A stretch of DNA of 12,191 bases, taken from NCBI GenBank assembly GCA_021823365.1, contig JAKAOD010000039.1, positions 1 to 12,191 of the forward strand, written 5' to 3'. Positions 1 to 6,753 of the stretch are shown piece by piece. Position numbers and translations under genes: made by a program. The notes beneath the pieces were generated by a model. The model made no database searches and was not told where the DNA came from. It saw only the letters and a list, made by a program, of their open reading frames with translations. Each line of letters begins with the position of its first letter. The stretch's first letter is position 1. The stretch comes from Actinomycetes bacterium (GTDB lineage: Bacteria; Actinomycetota; Acidimicrobiia; Acidimicrobiales; Bog-793).

Positions 1-1217
1 CGGTCGCCGCCCTCCTCTTCGGCCTCGGCTCGTCCGTCGTCCGCTCCGTCGTCGACCTTGTCCTCGGGATCGTCGTCCGCTGGGTCGCCGCCGGGGCGGG
101 CGCGGTCCTCGACGCCGTCGGCGCCGTGCTCACGGGCACGACCGCGCCCCACCTCGGCCACGCGATCGCGCCCGAGCTCGAGGTCGTCCTCGCCGTCGGC
201 GCCGCGCTCTCCCTGCCGCTCCTCGTGCTTGCGGCGATCCAAGCGATCGTCCGCCAGGACGTCGGCGCCCTGCTGAGAGCGGCCCTCGTCCGCCTGCCGG
301 TCGCCGTGCTCCTCGCGGCGATCGCCGTCCAGCTCGTCTCCCTCTCCCTGCGCGCCGCCGACGAGATCAGCAATGCCCTTCTGTCCACGGCGGGGAGCCC
401 GGTCGACCGCATCGTGGGGACGGTCGTCGTCGGCTTGGGTCTCGTGGCGGGAGGCGGCGGCGCGGGGGCAGGGCTCGGCGGCTTCGGCGCGCTCTTCCTC
501 GCCGCCGTCGTCGTGGCGATCGCCTTGATGCTCTGGTTCGAGCTGGCGCTCCGCTCTGCAGCCGTCGCGGCGGCGACGCTCTTCCTCCCGCTGGCGCTCG
601 CCGGGCTCGTCTGGCCGGCGACGGCGCACTGGGCACGGCGGCTCGGCGAGACGATCGCTGCGCTGGTGCTCTCGAAGGTCGTGATCTGCGGCGTCCTCGC
701 GCTCGCTGCGCTCACGGTGGCCTCCGGCGACGGGCTGTCGTCGCTCGTCGAAGGCGTCGCGCTGCTGCTGCTCGCGGTGCTCGCGCCCTTCAGTCTCCTC
801 AAGCTCGTCCCAATGGTCGAGGCGGGCGCGATGCTGCACTTCGAAGGCCTCGCGGTGCGCGCCTACCGCACGGCGCGCGAGCTCCCGTCGCTGCGCGATG
901 CGCCCGTCGCCCACCGCAACCGGAGCGTGGTGGCGTCCGCGGTCGGCCTCGGAGGCGCCGGCGACGCCGGCGAGCCGGGTGGCGAGCCCGGCCTCGACGC
1001 CGGCGGACCGGCTGGGCCACGCCCGGGAGCCGGACCCGGAGGCGGGGGGCGCCGCTCGTCCGGCGGACGCCCGGGCGGCACGTCGGGCGGGCCGGCCGTC
1101 GTCGATGAGCCGGGCGGTCCCCGCGTCGTCCCGTTCGGGAGCCCGGAGGTCCAGCGCCACGTCCCCGAGATGCGCCGGCGGCTCGAGTCGAACGAGCCGG
1201 CGCAGTCGCAGCCGTGA
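1..1217 (+). CDS. TrbL/VirB6-like polytopic membrane protein of a type IV secretion system (5' partial)
   Basis: The frame is open from position 3 with no stop, and the residues before the first internal GTG (126) are already hydrophobic and gene-like, so the true start lies left of the window. About 400 residues are visible. The first two thirds hold repeated long hydrophobic stretches rich in Leu, Val and Ala (several membrane helices). After about position 900 the protein becomes a Gly/Pro/Arg-rich tail, probably cytoplasmic and disordered. This architecture and its place immediately before a PrgI-like protein, a VirB4 ATPase and a VirD4 ATPase fit the TrbL/VirB6-type inner-membrane channel component of actinobacterial conjugation clusters (SCO6881-like). 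The stop TGA (1215-1217) overlaps the next GTG start, implying translational coupling. The assignment rests on topology and synteny more than on motifs. Confidence 0.75.
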   Translation, partial: VAALLFGLGSSVVRSVVDLVLGIVVRWVAAGAGAVLDAVGAVLTGTTAPHLGHAIAPELEVVLAVGAALSLPLLVLAAIQAIVRQDVGALLRAALVRLPVAVLLAAIAVQLVSLSLRAADEISNALLSTAGSPVDRIVGTVVVGLGLVAGGGGAGAGLGGFGALFLAAVVVAIALMLWFELALRSAAVAAATLFLPLALAGLVWPATAHWARRLGETIAALVLSKVVICGVLALAALTVASGDGLSSLVEGVALLLLAVLAPFSLLKLVPMVEAGAMLHFEGLAVRAYRTARELPSLRDAPVAHRNRSVVASAVGLGGAGDAGEPGGEPGLDAGGPAGPRPGAGPGGGGRRSSGGRPGGTSGGPAVVDEPGGPRVVPFGSPEVQRHVPEMRRRLESNEPAQSQP

Positions 1218-2602
1218 GCGAGCCGCCCCGCTACCGCTTCGGCCCCAGGGATCGACGCGGCTTGCTCGCCGGGGCGCGCGCCGGCCAGATCGCAGTCGTC
1301 TGGGGCGCCTTGCTCGCCGCCCTCGGGTTGTTGCGCACGCTCGGCGGGATGCCCGGGCTCGCGTCGGCGATCGGTCTCACGCTGCTCGCGCTCGCCGTCG
1401 TCGCCTGGCCGGTGCACGGGCGGAGCGTCGAGGAGTGGGCACCGCTCGCCGCGCGCTATGCCGCCGCGCTCGCAACGGGTCGCCGGCGAGCGGTGATCGA
1501 TCGCCGCCCGCGCGGCAGGCCACCGCGGCCTCCGGGGCCGCTCGCGCCGCTCGCCGTCGTGTCGGTCGAAGGGGCGGGGGTCCGCGGGGCCTTCGGCGCC
1601 GTCCACGACCGGCGCTTCGGCACGTGGACCGCGGTGCTCTCGCTCGCGTCGACCTCGTTCGCGCTGCTCGGAGAGGAGGAGCGCGAGCGCCGCGTCGCAG
1701 CATGGTCCGGCGTGCTCGCCGCTGCAGCACGGGCGGGTGGCGCGCTGCACCGGCTCCAGTGGCTCGAGCGCACGGTGCCCGACCGGGGCGAGGCGCTCGC
1801 TCGCCATCTCGAGGAGCTGGGCTCCGCCACAGGAGCTCCGAGGCGCTCCTACGAGGAGCTGCTCGCCGTCGAGGGCTCGGCGTTCTTGCGACACGAGCTC
1901 TACCTCGCCTGCACGGTGCGCGCTCCCACCTCCGCCGGCGGGCCGCCCGGTCTTGCCGAGGAGGTGGCGCGGCTCGACCGGTGCTGCCGGGACGCGGCGG
2001 TGCCCGTGGAGGGCGTGCTCTCGCGGACCGGCCTCCAGACCCTCGTGCGCCGCAGCTTCGACGCGCTCCCTGGCGCGGCGCCGGCCTCGTGGGCCTGGCC
2101 CGTCGCCGTCGAGGTCTCCTGGTCCTCGGTGCGGACGGACGGCACCTGGCACGCCACGTACTGGATCGCCGAGTGGCCGCGTGCCGATGTGGCGAGCGAC
2201 TTCCTGCTGCCGCTGCTCGTCGGCTGCGACGAGCGGCGCGCGGTGTCGGTCGTCATGACGGCCGTCCCGCCCCTGCGCGCGGTCCGCAAGGCCGAGCACG
2301 CCCGCACCTCCGCGGCGGCGGATGCCGAGCTCCGCCGCCGGCACGGCTTCGCCATCTCTGCACGGCGCAGCCGGGAGCACGAGGCGGTGCTGCAGCGCGA
2401 GGCGGAGCTCGCCGAGGGTCACGCGTTCTTCAGGTTCTCGGGCTACGTGACGGTGACCGTCGCCGATCCGGACCAGCTCGAGCCGGCGTGCGCCCGTGTC
2501 GAGCAGGCGGCCGCCATGTCACGTCTCGAGCTGCGTCGCCTGTACGGGGCGCAGGGCGACTCCGTGCTGCTCACGCTGCCGATCGGGCGGGGGTGCGCGT
2601 GA
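1214..2602 (+). CDS. SCO6880-like protein: PrgI-type two-helix N-terminus plus probable VirB4 N-terminal domain
   Basis: 462 residues starting at GTG inside a GTGA overlap with the previous gene. The start MSEPPRYRFGPRDRRGLL is a typical PrgI/SCO6880-like lead-in. Two membrane helices follow (roughly residues 23-43 and 48-68), then the conserved-looking segment VEEWAPLAARYAA. The remaining ~380 residues are soluble and contain no Walker motif. The end, LYGAQGDSVLLTLPIGRG, resembles the point where the N-terminal (CagE/TrbE/VirB) domain of a full-length VirB4 passes into its ATPase half. I therefore read it as the membrane anchor and N-terminal half of a two-part VirB4. The stop (2600-2602) overlaps the start of the ATPase gene, matching a complex made in equal amounts. 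Family membership is recognised from sequence pattern; the domain reading is inference. Confidence 0.8.
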   Translation: MSEPPRYRFGPRDRRGLLAGARAGQIAVVWGALLAALGLLRTLGGMPGLASAIGLTLLALAVVAWPVHGRSVEEWAPLAARYAAALATGRRRAVIDRRPRGRPPRPPGPLAPLAVVSVEGAGVRGAFGAVHDRRFGTWTAVLSLASTSFALLGEEERERRVAAWSGVLAAAARAGGALHRLQWLERTVPDRGEALARHLEELGSATGAPRRSYEELLAVEGSAFLRHELYLACTVRAPTSAGGPPGLAEEVARLDRCCRDAAVPVEGVLSRTGLQTLVRRSFDALPGAAPASWAWPVAVEVSWSSVRTDGTWHATYWIAEWPRADVASDFLLPLLVGCDERRAVSVVMTAVPPLRAVRKAEHARTSAAADAELRRRHGFAISARRSREHEAVLQREAELAEGHAFFRFSGYVTVTVADPDQLEPACARVEQAAAMSRLELRRLYGAQGDSVLLTLPIGRGCA

Positions 2603-3912
2603 GGATCCCGCCGCACGAGGCGACGACCGCCCAGCTCGGCGCCGCCTACCCGCTGGCCGCGAGCCGCCAGCTCCCCGCCGGAGGCGTGCTCGTCGGCCGC
2701 GACCTCCACGGCGGCGTCTTCGTCCACGACCCCTTCGAGCTCTACGCGAGCGGCGCCCTCACGAACCCGAACATGCTCGTGCTCGGTCAGATCGGACGCG
2801 GCAAGAGCGCACTCGTGAAGACGTACCTCTACCGCCAGGCGGCGTTCGGCCGGCGCATCGTCGTGCTCGACCCGAAGGGAGAGTACGCGCCGCTCGCCGA
2901 GGCGCTCGGGGTCGTGCCGCTGGCGCTCCGACCCGGCGGGAGCCTGCGGCTGAACCCGCTGGACCCCGCGTCCGCCCGCGAGCCGGCGCGCGGGCCGTGG
3001 AGAGAGCCGCCCGACCGAGAGCCGCGGTCGGCGCGGTGCGACGCCGGGCCCGCCCGTCCGGCGACGGGGGACGAGGCCGGTCGACGGCGCCTCGAGCTGC
3101 TCGCCGCCATCGGCGCCGCCGCCCTCGGGCGCCCGCTCGCGCCCGCCGAGCACGCGGGCGTCGAGCTGGCGCTCGACGAGGTCGCCCGGCGGCGCCCGCC
3201 GACCATCCCCGCCGTCGTCGAGGCGCTGCTCTCGCCGTCGCCCGAGGCGGCGGCGAGCGTCGCCACCGGCGCCGAGGCGCTCTCGTCGGCGACGCGCGAC
3301 CTCGCCCTCGAGCTGCGGCGCCTCGTGCGCGGCGAGCTGCGGGGGATGTTCGACGGTCCGACGAGCCCGGAGGTCGACCTCGGCGGCGACGTGGTCGTGC
3401 TCGACCTCTCGGCCCTCTACCACTCGCCGGCGCTCGGCGTCATCGTCACCTGCGCCGCCGGCGCTCTCCAGTCGCTCGTCGAGAGCGGGCGCTCCGGCCG
3501 GACGCTCCTCGTCGTCGACGAGGCGTGGGCGGTGCTGTCCAATCTCGCCGTCGCGCGATGGTTCCAGGCGTCGTGGAAGCTCGCGAGGGCCCGCGGCGTC
3601 GCCAACGTCGCCGTCGTCCACAGGGTCTCGGACCTCGCCGCCGTAGGGTCCGCGGGAAGCGAGCCCGCTCGGATCGCCGAGGGTCTTGCTGCTGACTCCG
3701 AGACGATCGTCTGCTACGCGCAGCCGCCGGCGGAGCTGCCGGGCGCCGCCGCCGTCCTCGGCCTGTCGCCGAGCGAGACTCGCCTCGTCGGGGCCCTGCG
3801 CCGCGGGGTCGCGCTGTGGCGCGTCGCCGGGCGTTCCTTCCTCGTCGAGCACCGTCTCTCGCCGGCGGAGCGCGCGCTCGTGGACACCGACGCCCCGCTC
3901 CTCGGTCGATGA
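2599..3912 (+). CDS. VirB4-type secretion ATPase (C-terminal ATPase half only)
   Basis: 437 residues, about half the usual VirB4 length. The chosen GTG forms a GTGA overlap with the preceding stop; GTG 2593 is an in-frame alternative two codons upstream. The open frame extends to 898, but upstream of 2593 it is antiparallel-like Arg/Ala noise overlapping the previous gene. Motifs: NPNMLVLGQIGRGKS with Walker A at residues 63-70, DPKGEY at 91-96, LNPLD at 118-122, and Walker B TLLVVDEAW with Asp307/Glu308. It ends with the VirB4/TraC-like segment around VVHRVSDL. An Arg/Pro-rich stretch at about residues 125-165 looks like a loop insertion. The protein should power assembly and substrate transfer at the cytoplasmic face, working with the split N-terminal partner encoded just upstream. 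Confidence 0.88.
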   Translation: MRIPPHEATTAQLGAAYPLAASRQLPAGGVLVGRDLHGGVFVHDPFELYASGALTNPNMLVLGQIGRGKSALVKTYLYRQAAFGRRIVVLDPKGEYAPLAEALGVVPLALRPGGSLRLNPLDPASAREPARGPWREPPDREPRSARCDAGPARPATGDEAGRRRLELLAAIGAAALGRPLAPAEHAGVELALDEVARRRPPTIPAVVEALLSPSPEAAASVATGAEALSSATRDLALELRRLVRGELRGMFDGPTSPEVDLGGDVVVLDLSALYHSPALGVIVTCAAGALQSLVESGRSGRTLLVVDEAWAVLSNLAVARWFQASWKLARARGVANVAVVHRVSDLAAVGSAGSEPARIAEGLAADSETIVCYAQPPAELPGAAAVLGLSPSETRLVGALRRGVALWRVAGRSFLVEHRLSPAERALVDTDAPLLGR

Positions 3913-5630
3913 GCCCGGCGCCCCGCGGGCTCGTGCCGGGGAGGGCAGGCCCGGGTCCCGCCGGAGGCGACCGCGCCCTTTGCGCCGCGGTCTTCGGCGC
4001 GGCGGCGCTCGGCACCTCCTTCTGGCTTGCCGGCGGCCTCTCGGCGCTCCTCAGCGGCCGGCGCTGGCCACCGGTCCCGGTGCGCGCCGCGCCTTCGCTT
4101 CTCCTCGGCGTGCTCGGCCACCCGCGGTCACCCCGCCTGGCGTGGCCGCGCTCGGCACGCGCCGACGTCCCGGGGGCGGTCGTCTTCTACGCGACGCTCG
4201 TCCTTCTCTGGTTGCTCCTCGCGTCGGCCGCCGCCGCCGCCCGGCACCTCGCCGGCGCCTCCCACCGGCGAGCGGATGGCGGAAGGCGGCCGCGCCCGGG
4301 CGCCGCAGCGGCGGCCCAGGGGAGCGGGTGGGCCCGCCGGAGGGACCTCGCGGCGCTCCGGGTCAGCCGCGCCGGCGGCCGCCTCGTCGTCGGTCGCGCC
4401 GGCGGCCACCTGGTCGCCGTCGAGCGCGGCCAGTCGCTCCTCGTCGTCGGGCCGACGCAGTCGGGCAAGACGAGCGGGCTTGCGATCCCGGCGTTGCTCG
4501 AGTGGGACGGACCCGTGCTCGCGACGAGCGTCAAGACCGACCTCGTGCGGGACACGCACGCGCGGCGAAGCTCCCTCGGCAGGGTCTACGTGTTCGACCC
4601 GGTCGGCGTGACGCCCCACCGCTCGGCGGGGTGGTCGCCTCTCGCGGCGTCGACGACATGGCAGGGGGCTCGCAGGGTTGCCGCCGGGCTCTGCGGGGTC
4701 GCCCGCGCCGGGGGGCTCGACGACGCCGCGTTCTGGTACGCGACCGCCGAGAAGCTGCTCGCGCCCTTGCTCTTCGCCGCGGCGAGCGCCGGCTCCTCGA
4801 TGGCCGACGTCGTGCGGTGGGTGGACACGGGGGAGACCGCCGAGGTCATGGTCGCGCTCGGGCTCGCCGGGGTGCCGGAGGCGGTCCGTGCCGCCGAGGC
4901 GAGCTTCTCGCGAGAGGAGCGCCAGCGCAGCTCCGTCTACACGACGGCGGAGACCGTTCTCGCCGCCTATGCCGACCCGCTCGTCGTGAGGAGCTGCGAG
5001 CGTCACGAGCTCGACCCGGCGGCGCTGCTCGACGGCGGGCGGCACACCGCGTACCTCGTCGCGCCGTCGCACGAGCAGGAGCGCCTCCAGTCGGTGTTCG
5101 TGGCGCTGGTGCGCCAGGTCGTCGAAGAGGCGCTCACGGCGGCCTCGCGCCTCGGACGGCCGCTCGACCCCCCGCTCCTCATCGTCCTCGACGAAGCGGC
5201 GAACGTCGCGCCCCTCGCCTCGCTCGACGTCCTCGCCGCGACGGCTGCCTCCCACGGCGTGCAGCTCGTCACCGTCTGGCAGGACCTCGCGCAGGTGGAG
5301 GCCCGCTTCGGAGCGCGCGCCTCGACGGTCGTGAACAACCACCGGGCGAAGCTCTACTGCCCCGGCATCGCCGACCCCTCGACGCTCGAGCAGGCGAGCC
5401 GGCTCATCGGCGACGAGGAGCACGCCGTCATGTCCACGACGCGCGACGCCGAGGGAAGGTTGAGCACGACCGAGGCCGTCGGGACCCGGCGGCTCGCTCC
5501 GGCCGAGGCGCTGCGCTGCCTCGCTCCCGGCGAGGCGATCCTGCTCTACGGGCACCTCCCGCCGGCCCGGCTCTCCCTGCGGCCCTTCTACGCCGACAGG
5601 GTGCTGCGGCGCCTCGCCGCCAGCGGCTGA
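3909..5630 (+). CDS. VirD4/TraG-type coupling ATPase
   Basis: 573 residues; ATG 3909 makes an ATGA overlap with the VirB4 stop and is preferred to in-frame starts further upstream inside that gene. Two N-terminal membrane helices (about residues 22-48 and 88-112) precede an Arg-rich linker. The P-loop GPTQSGKT is at 181-188, followed by SVKTDLVRDT, the usual coupling-protein region. Walker B LLIVLDEAANVAPL has Asp428/Glu429. The segment TVWQDLAQVEARFG just after it is the typical TraG/TraD glutamine-containing motif, and a conserved NNHRAKLYCPGIAD region follows. Such ATPases bring DNA or protein substrates to the secretion channel. It is the last gene of the secretion operon. The substrate cannot be told, because no relaxase or effector lies in the window. 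Confidence 0.9.
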   Translation: MSPAPRGLVPGRAGPGPAGGDRALCAAVFGAAALGTSFWLAGGLSALLSGRRWPPVPVRAAPSLLLGVLGHPRSPRLAWPRSARADVPGAVVFYATLVLLWLLLASAAAAARHLAGASHRRADGGRRPRPGAAAAAQGSGWARRRDLAALRVSRAGGRLVVGRAGGHLVAVERGQSLLVVGPTQSGKTSGLAIPALLEWDGPVLATSVKTDLVRDTHARRSSLGRVYVFDPVGVTPHRSAGWSPLAASTTWQGARRVAAGLCGVARAGGLDDAAFWYATAEKLLAPLLFAAASAGSSMADVVRWVDTGETAEVMVALGLAGVPEAVRAAEASFSREERQRSSVYTTAETVLAAYADPLVVRSCERHELDPAALLDGGRHTAYLVAPSHEQERLQSVFVALVRQVVEEALTAASRLGRPLDPPLLIVLDEAANVAPLASLDVLAATAASHGVQLVTVWQDLAQVEARFGARASTVVNNHRAKLYCPGIADPSTLEQASRLIGDEEHAVMSTTRDAEGRLSTTEAVGTRRLAPAEALRCLAPGEAILLYGHLPPARLSLRPFYADRVLRRLAASG

Positions 5631-5688
5631 GCGTCCACCCGGGCGCAGGACGAACGGCTGCGGCGGGAGGCGGGCGCGACCCGTAAGG
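5631..5688. other. Short spacer between the secretion operon and the pst control region
   Basis: 58 bp following the coupling-protein stop. It holds no ORF, tRNA or recognisable att-like core. A small GCCGC-CA-GCGGC hairpin lies in the end of the upstream gene (5616-5627), and a weak CGCAG/CTGCG pair is at about 5644-5662. Neither has a T-run, so a terminator here is only possible. Confidence 0.4.
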
Positions 5689-5743
5689 ATTCACCTCGGC
5701 GTCACCGAGTCGTCACGTTCTGTTTCTTTGCAGTTCAGGTCGC
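5689..5743 (+). promoter_or_regulatory. Candidate PHO box: five 11-nt direct-repeat units upstream of pstB
   Basis: Reading in steps of 11 from 5689 gives ATTCACCTCGG, CGTCACCGAGT, CGTCACGTTCT, GTTTCTTTGCA and GTTCAGGTCGC. Four of the five carry TCA at the same phase (positions 3-5). This matches the known actinobacterial PhoP-binding pattern of 11-nt direct repeats of the GTTCACC/GGTCAYY type. The array directly precedes a -10-like hexamer and the pst operon, the best-known Pho regulon target. The fourth unit is degenerate. The pattern is seen directly; PhoP binding is inferred. Confidence 0.75.
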
Positions 5744-5748
5744 ACAGC

Positions 5749-5754
5749 TACGGT
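5749..5754 (+). promoter_or_regulatory. Probable -10 element of the pst operon promoter
   Basis: TACGGT fits the TAnnnT pattern and begins 6 nt after the last PHO-box unit, where an activator overlapping the -35 would place RNA polymerase. No good -35 is present (5726-5731 reads CTTTGC), as expected for an activator-dependent promoter. Transcription would begin near 5761, giving about 40 nt of leader before ATG 5804 or an almost leaderless ATG 5765. Confidence 0.5.
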
Positions 5755-5784
5755 CGGCCCGCGTATGGGACTCACCGGCCACCC

Positions 5785-5790
5785 GGAGGA
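5785..5790 (+). promoter_or_regulatory. Ribosome binding site favouring the pstB start at 5804
   Basis: GGAGGA lies 13 nt before ATG 5804. This is somewhat long spacing, but it is the only strong Shine-Dalgarno match near the candidate starts. ATG 5765 and ATG 5885 have no comparable site. Confidence 0.5.
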
Positions 5791-5803
5791 GCGCGTCGCG
5801 ACC

Positions 5804-6643
5804 ATGACCGAGGAGGGGCGATCCGTCGGCGCTTCCCTCGCCGGCTCGGCGGCGCTGGCCTCCCCCGGCGGAGCGCGCATCGTCATGGCTGCGAAGGACG
5901 TGCGGCTCGGCTTCGGGTCGACGACGGTGATGGAGGACATCACCGTCGACATGCCCGCCGGCTCGATCACCGCGCTCGTCGGACCGTCGGGCTCTGGCAA
6001 GACGACCTTCCTCCGTGCGCTCAACCGGATGAACGACCGGGTGCGCGGCTACTGGCGGGAGGGGCTGATCCTCCTCGAGGGCCAGGACATCCACGGCCGC
6101 GACGTCGACCCGCTCGTGCTGCGCCGCCGGGTCGGCATGGTCTTCCAGCGGCCGAACCCGTTCCCGATGTCGATCTCCGACAACGTCGTCGCCGGCGTGC
6201 GGGCGCACCGCATGGCAAAGCGCTCGGAGCTCAGGGACATCGCCGAGACGAAGCTCGCCGAGGTCGGCCTGTGGAGCGCCGTCGCCGACCGCATGCACGA
6301 CTCCCCCTTCCGGCTCTCCGGCGGCCAGCAGCAGCTGCTCTGCCTCGCCCGCGCGCTCGCCATCGAGCCCGAGGTGCTGCTGCTCGACGAGCCGACCTCC
6401 TCCCTCGACCCCCGCTCGACAGAGGCGGTAGAGGAGCTCGTTCGCCGACTCACCCCGGCGCGCACGGTGATCATCGTCACCCACAACCTTGCCCAGGCGC
6501 GCCGGCTCTCGGACTACACGATCTTCTTCTACCAGGGCCATCTCGTCGAGGTCGGTCCGACGGCCGAGCTGTTCGAGCGGCCGATGAGAGCCGAGACGGC
6601 CCGCTACCTCGGTGGCGAGGCCGACCCGGGCGCCGCGCGCTGA
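5804..6643 (+). CDS. pstB: Phosphate ABC transporter ATP-binding protein PstB
   Basis: 279 residues from ATG 5804. ATG 5765 would add 13 residues and is possible if the transcript is leaderless; ATG 5885 also lies in frame just before the conserved core. Walker A GPSGSGKT is at 60-67, the Q-loop GMVFQRPNPFP has Gln115, the ABC signature starts at 171, Walker B is EVLLLDEPTSSLDP (Asp195/Glu196) and the switch histidine is His227 in IIVTHN. RALNRMNDRV and the QRPNPFP Q-loop are PstB hallmarks. The signature reads LSGGQQQLLCLARAL, with Leu178 where PstB normally has Arg. PstB hydrolyses ATP at the cytoplasmic face to drive phosphate uptake through PstC-PstA. It is the first gene of its operon, although pstB usually comes last, and it sits directly behind the PHO box. 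Confidence 0.95.
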   Translation: MTEEGRSVGASLAGSAALASPGGARIVMAAKDVRLGFGSTTVMEDITVDMPAGSITALVGPSGSGKTTFLRALNRMNDRVRGYWREGLILLEGQDIHGRDVDPLVLRRRVGMVFQRPNPFPMSISDNVVAGVRAHRMAKRSELRDIAETKLAEVGLWSAVADRMHDSPFRLSGGQQQLLCLARALAIEPEVLLLDEPTSSLDPRSTEAVEELVRRLTPARTVIIVTHNLAQARRLSDYTIFFYQGHLVEVGPTAELFERPMRAETARYLGGEADPGAAR

Positions 6644-6753
6644 GGCGTGCCGGCGCGACAGCAACGGGGGCGCCCGAGACGGACGGGTGCCCGCGCGCAA
6701 CTGCCCACCCGACACCCGCGCCAGCGGGCAAGGCACAAGGAGCAATGGCTGAG
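6644..6753 (+). other. pstB-pstS intergenic region with possible stem-loop
   Basis: About 110 bp separate pstB from the pstS start, the longest gap inside the operon. It carries a 6-bp inverted repeat, CGGGTG (6684-6689) with CACCCG (6706-6711), and a short GGGCGCCC palindrome near 6668-6675. No convincing promoter is seen. A processing or partial-termination element that sets the PstS level is possible but weakly supported. Confidence 0.3.
6737..6742 (+). promoter_or_regulatory. Ribosome binding site of pstS
   Basis: AAGGAG lies only 2 nt before ATG 6745 but 11 nt before the in-frame ATG 6754. The spacing therefore favours the second ATG. Confidence 0.6.

Noticed and set aside
126..128. GTG as the start of the first gene
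   Set aside because: The same frame is open and hydrophobic back to the window edge and matches the helical style of the protein, so the gene is 5' truncated by the window.
863..2422. Long open frame on the - strand (about 519 codons), and similar ones at 2443-3852 and 4128-5555
   Set aside because: These lie exactly antisense to well supported secretion genes and translate into Arg/Gly/Pro/Glu-rich sequence without motifs. They are typical GC-rich shadows.
898..2598. Upstream extension of the VirB4 reading frame
   Set aside because: It overlaps two real genes and is Arg/Ala-rich noise. Family-like sequence begins at RIPPHEATT just after GTG 2599.
5631..5760. Integration site or tRNA at the end of the secretion operon
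   Set aside because: No tRNA-like cloverleaf, direct-repeat att core or integrase is visible. The only repeated structure is the 11-nt PHO-box row.
5728..6744. Upstream extension of the pstS frame
   Set aside because: It overlaps pstB in another frame and shows no motif. The signal peptide and ribosome site mark the start at 6745-6754.
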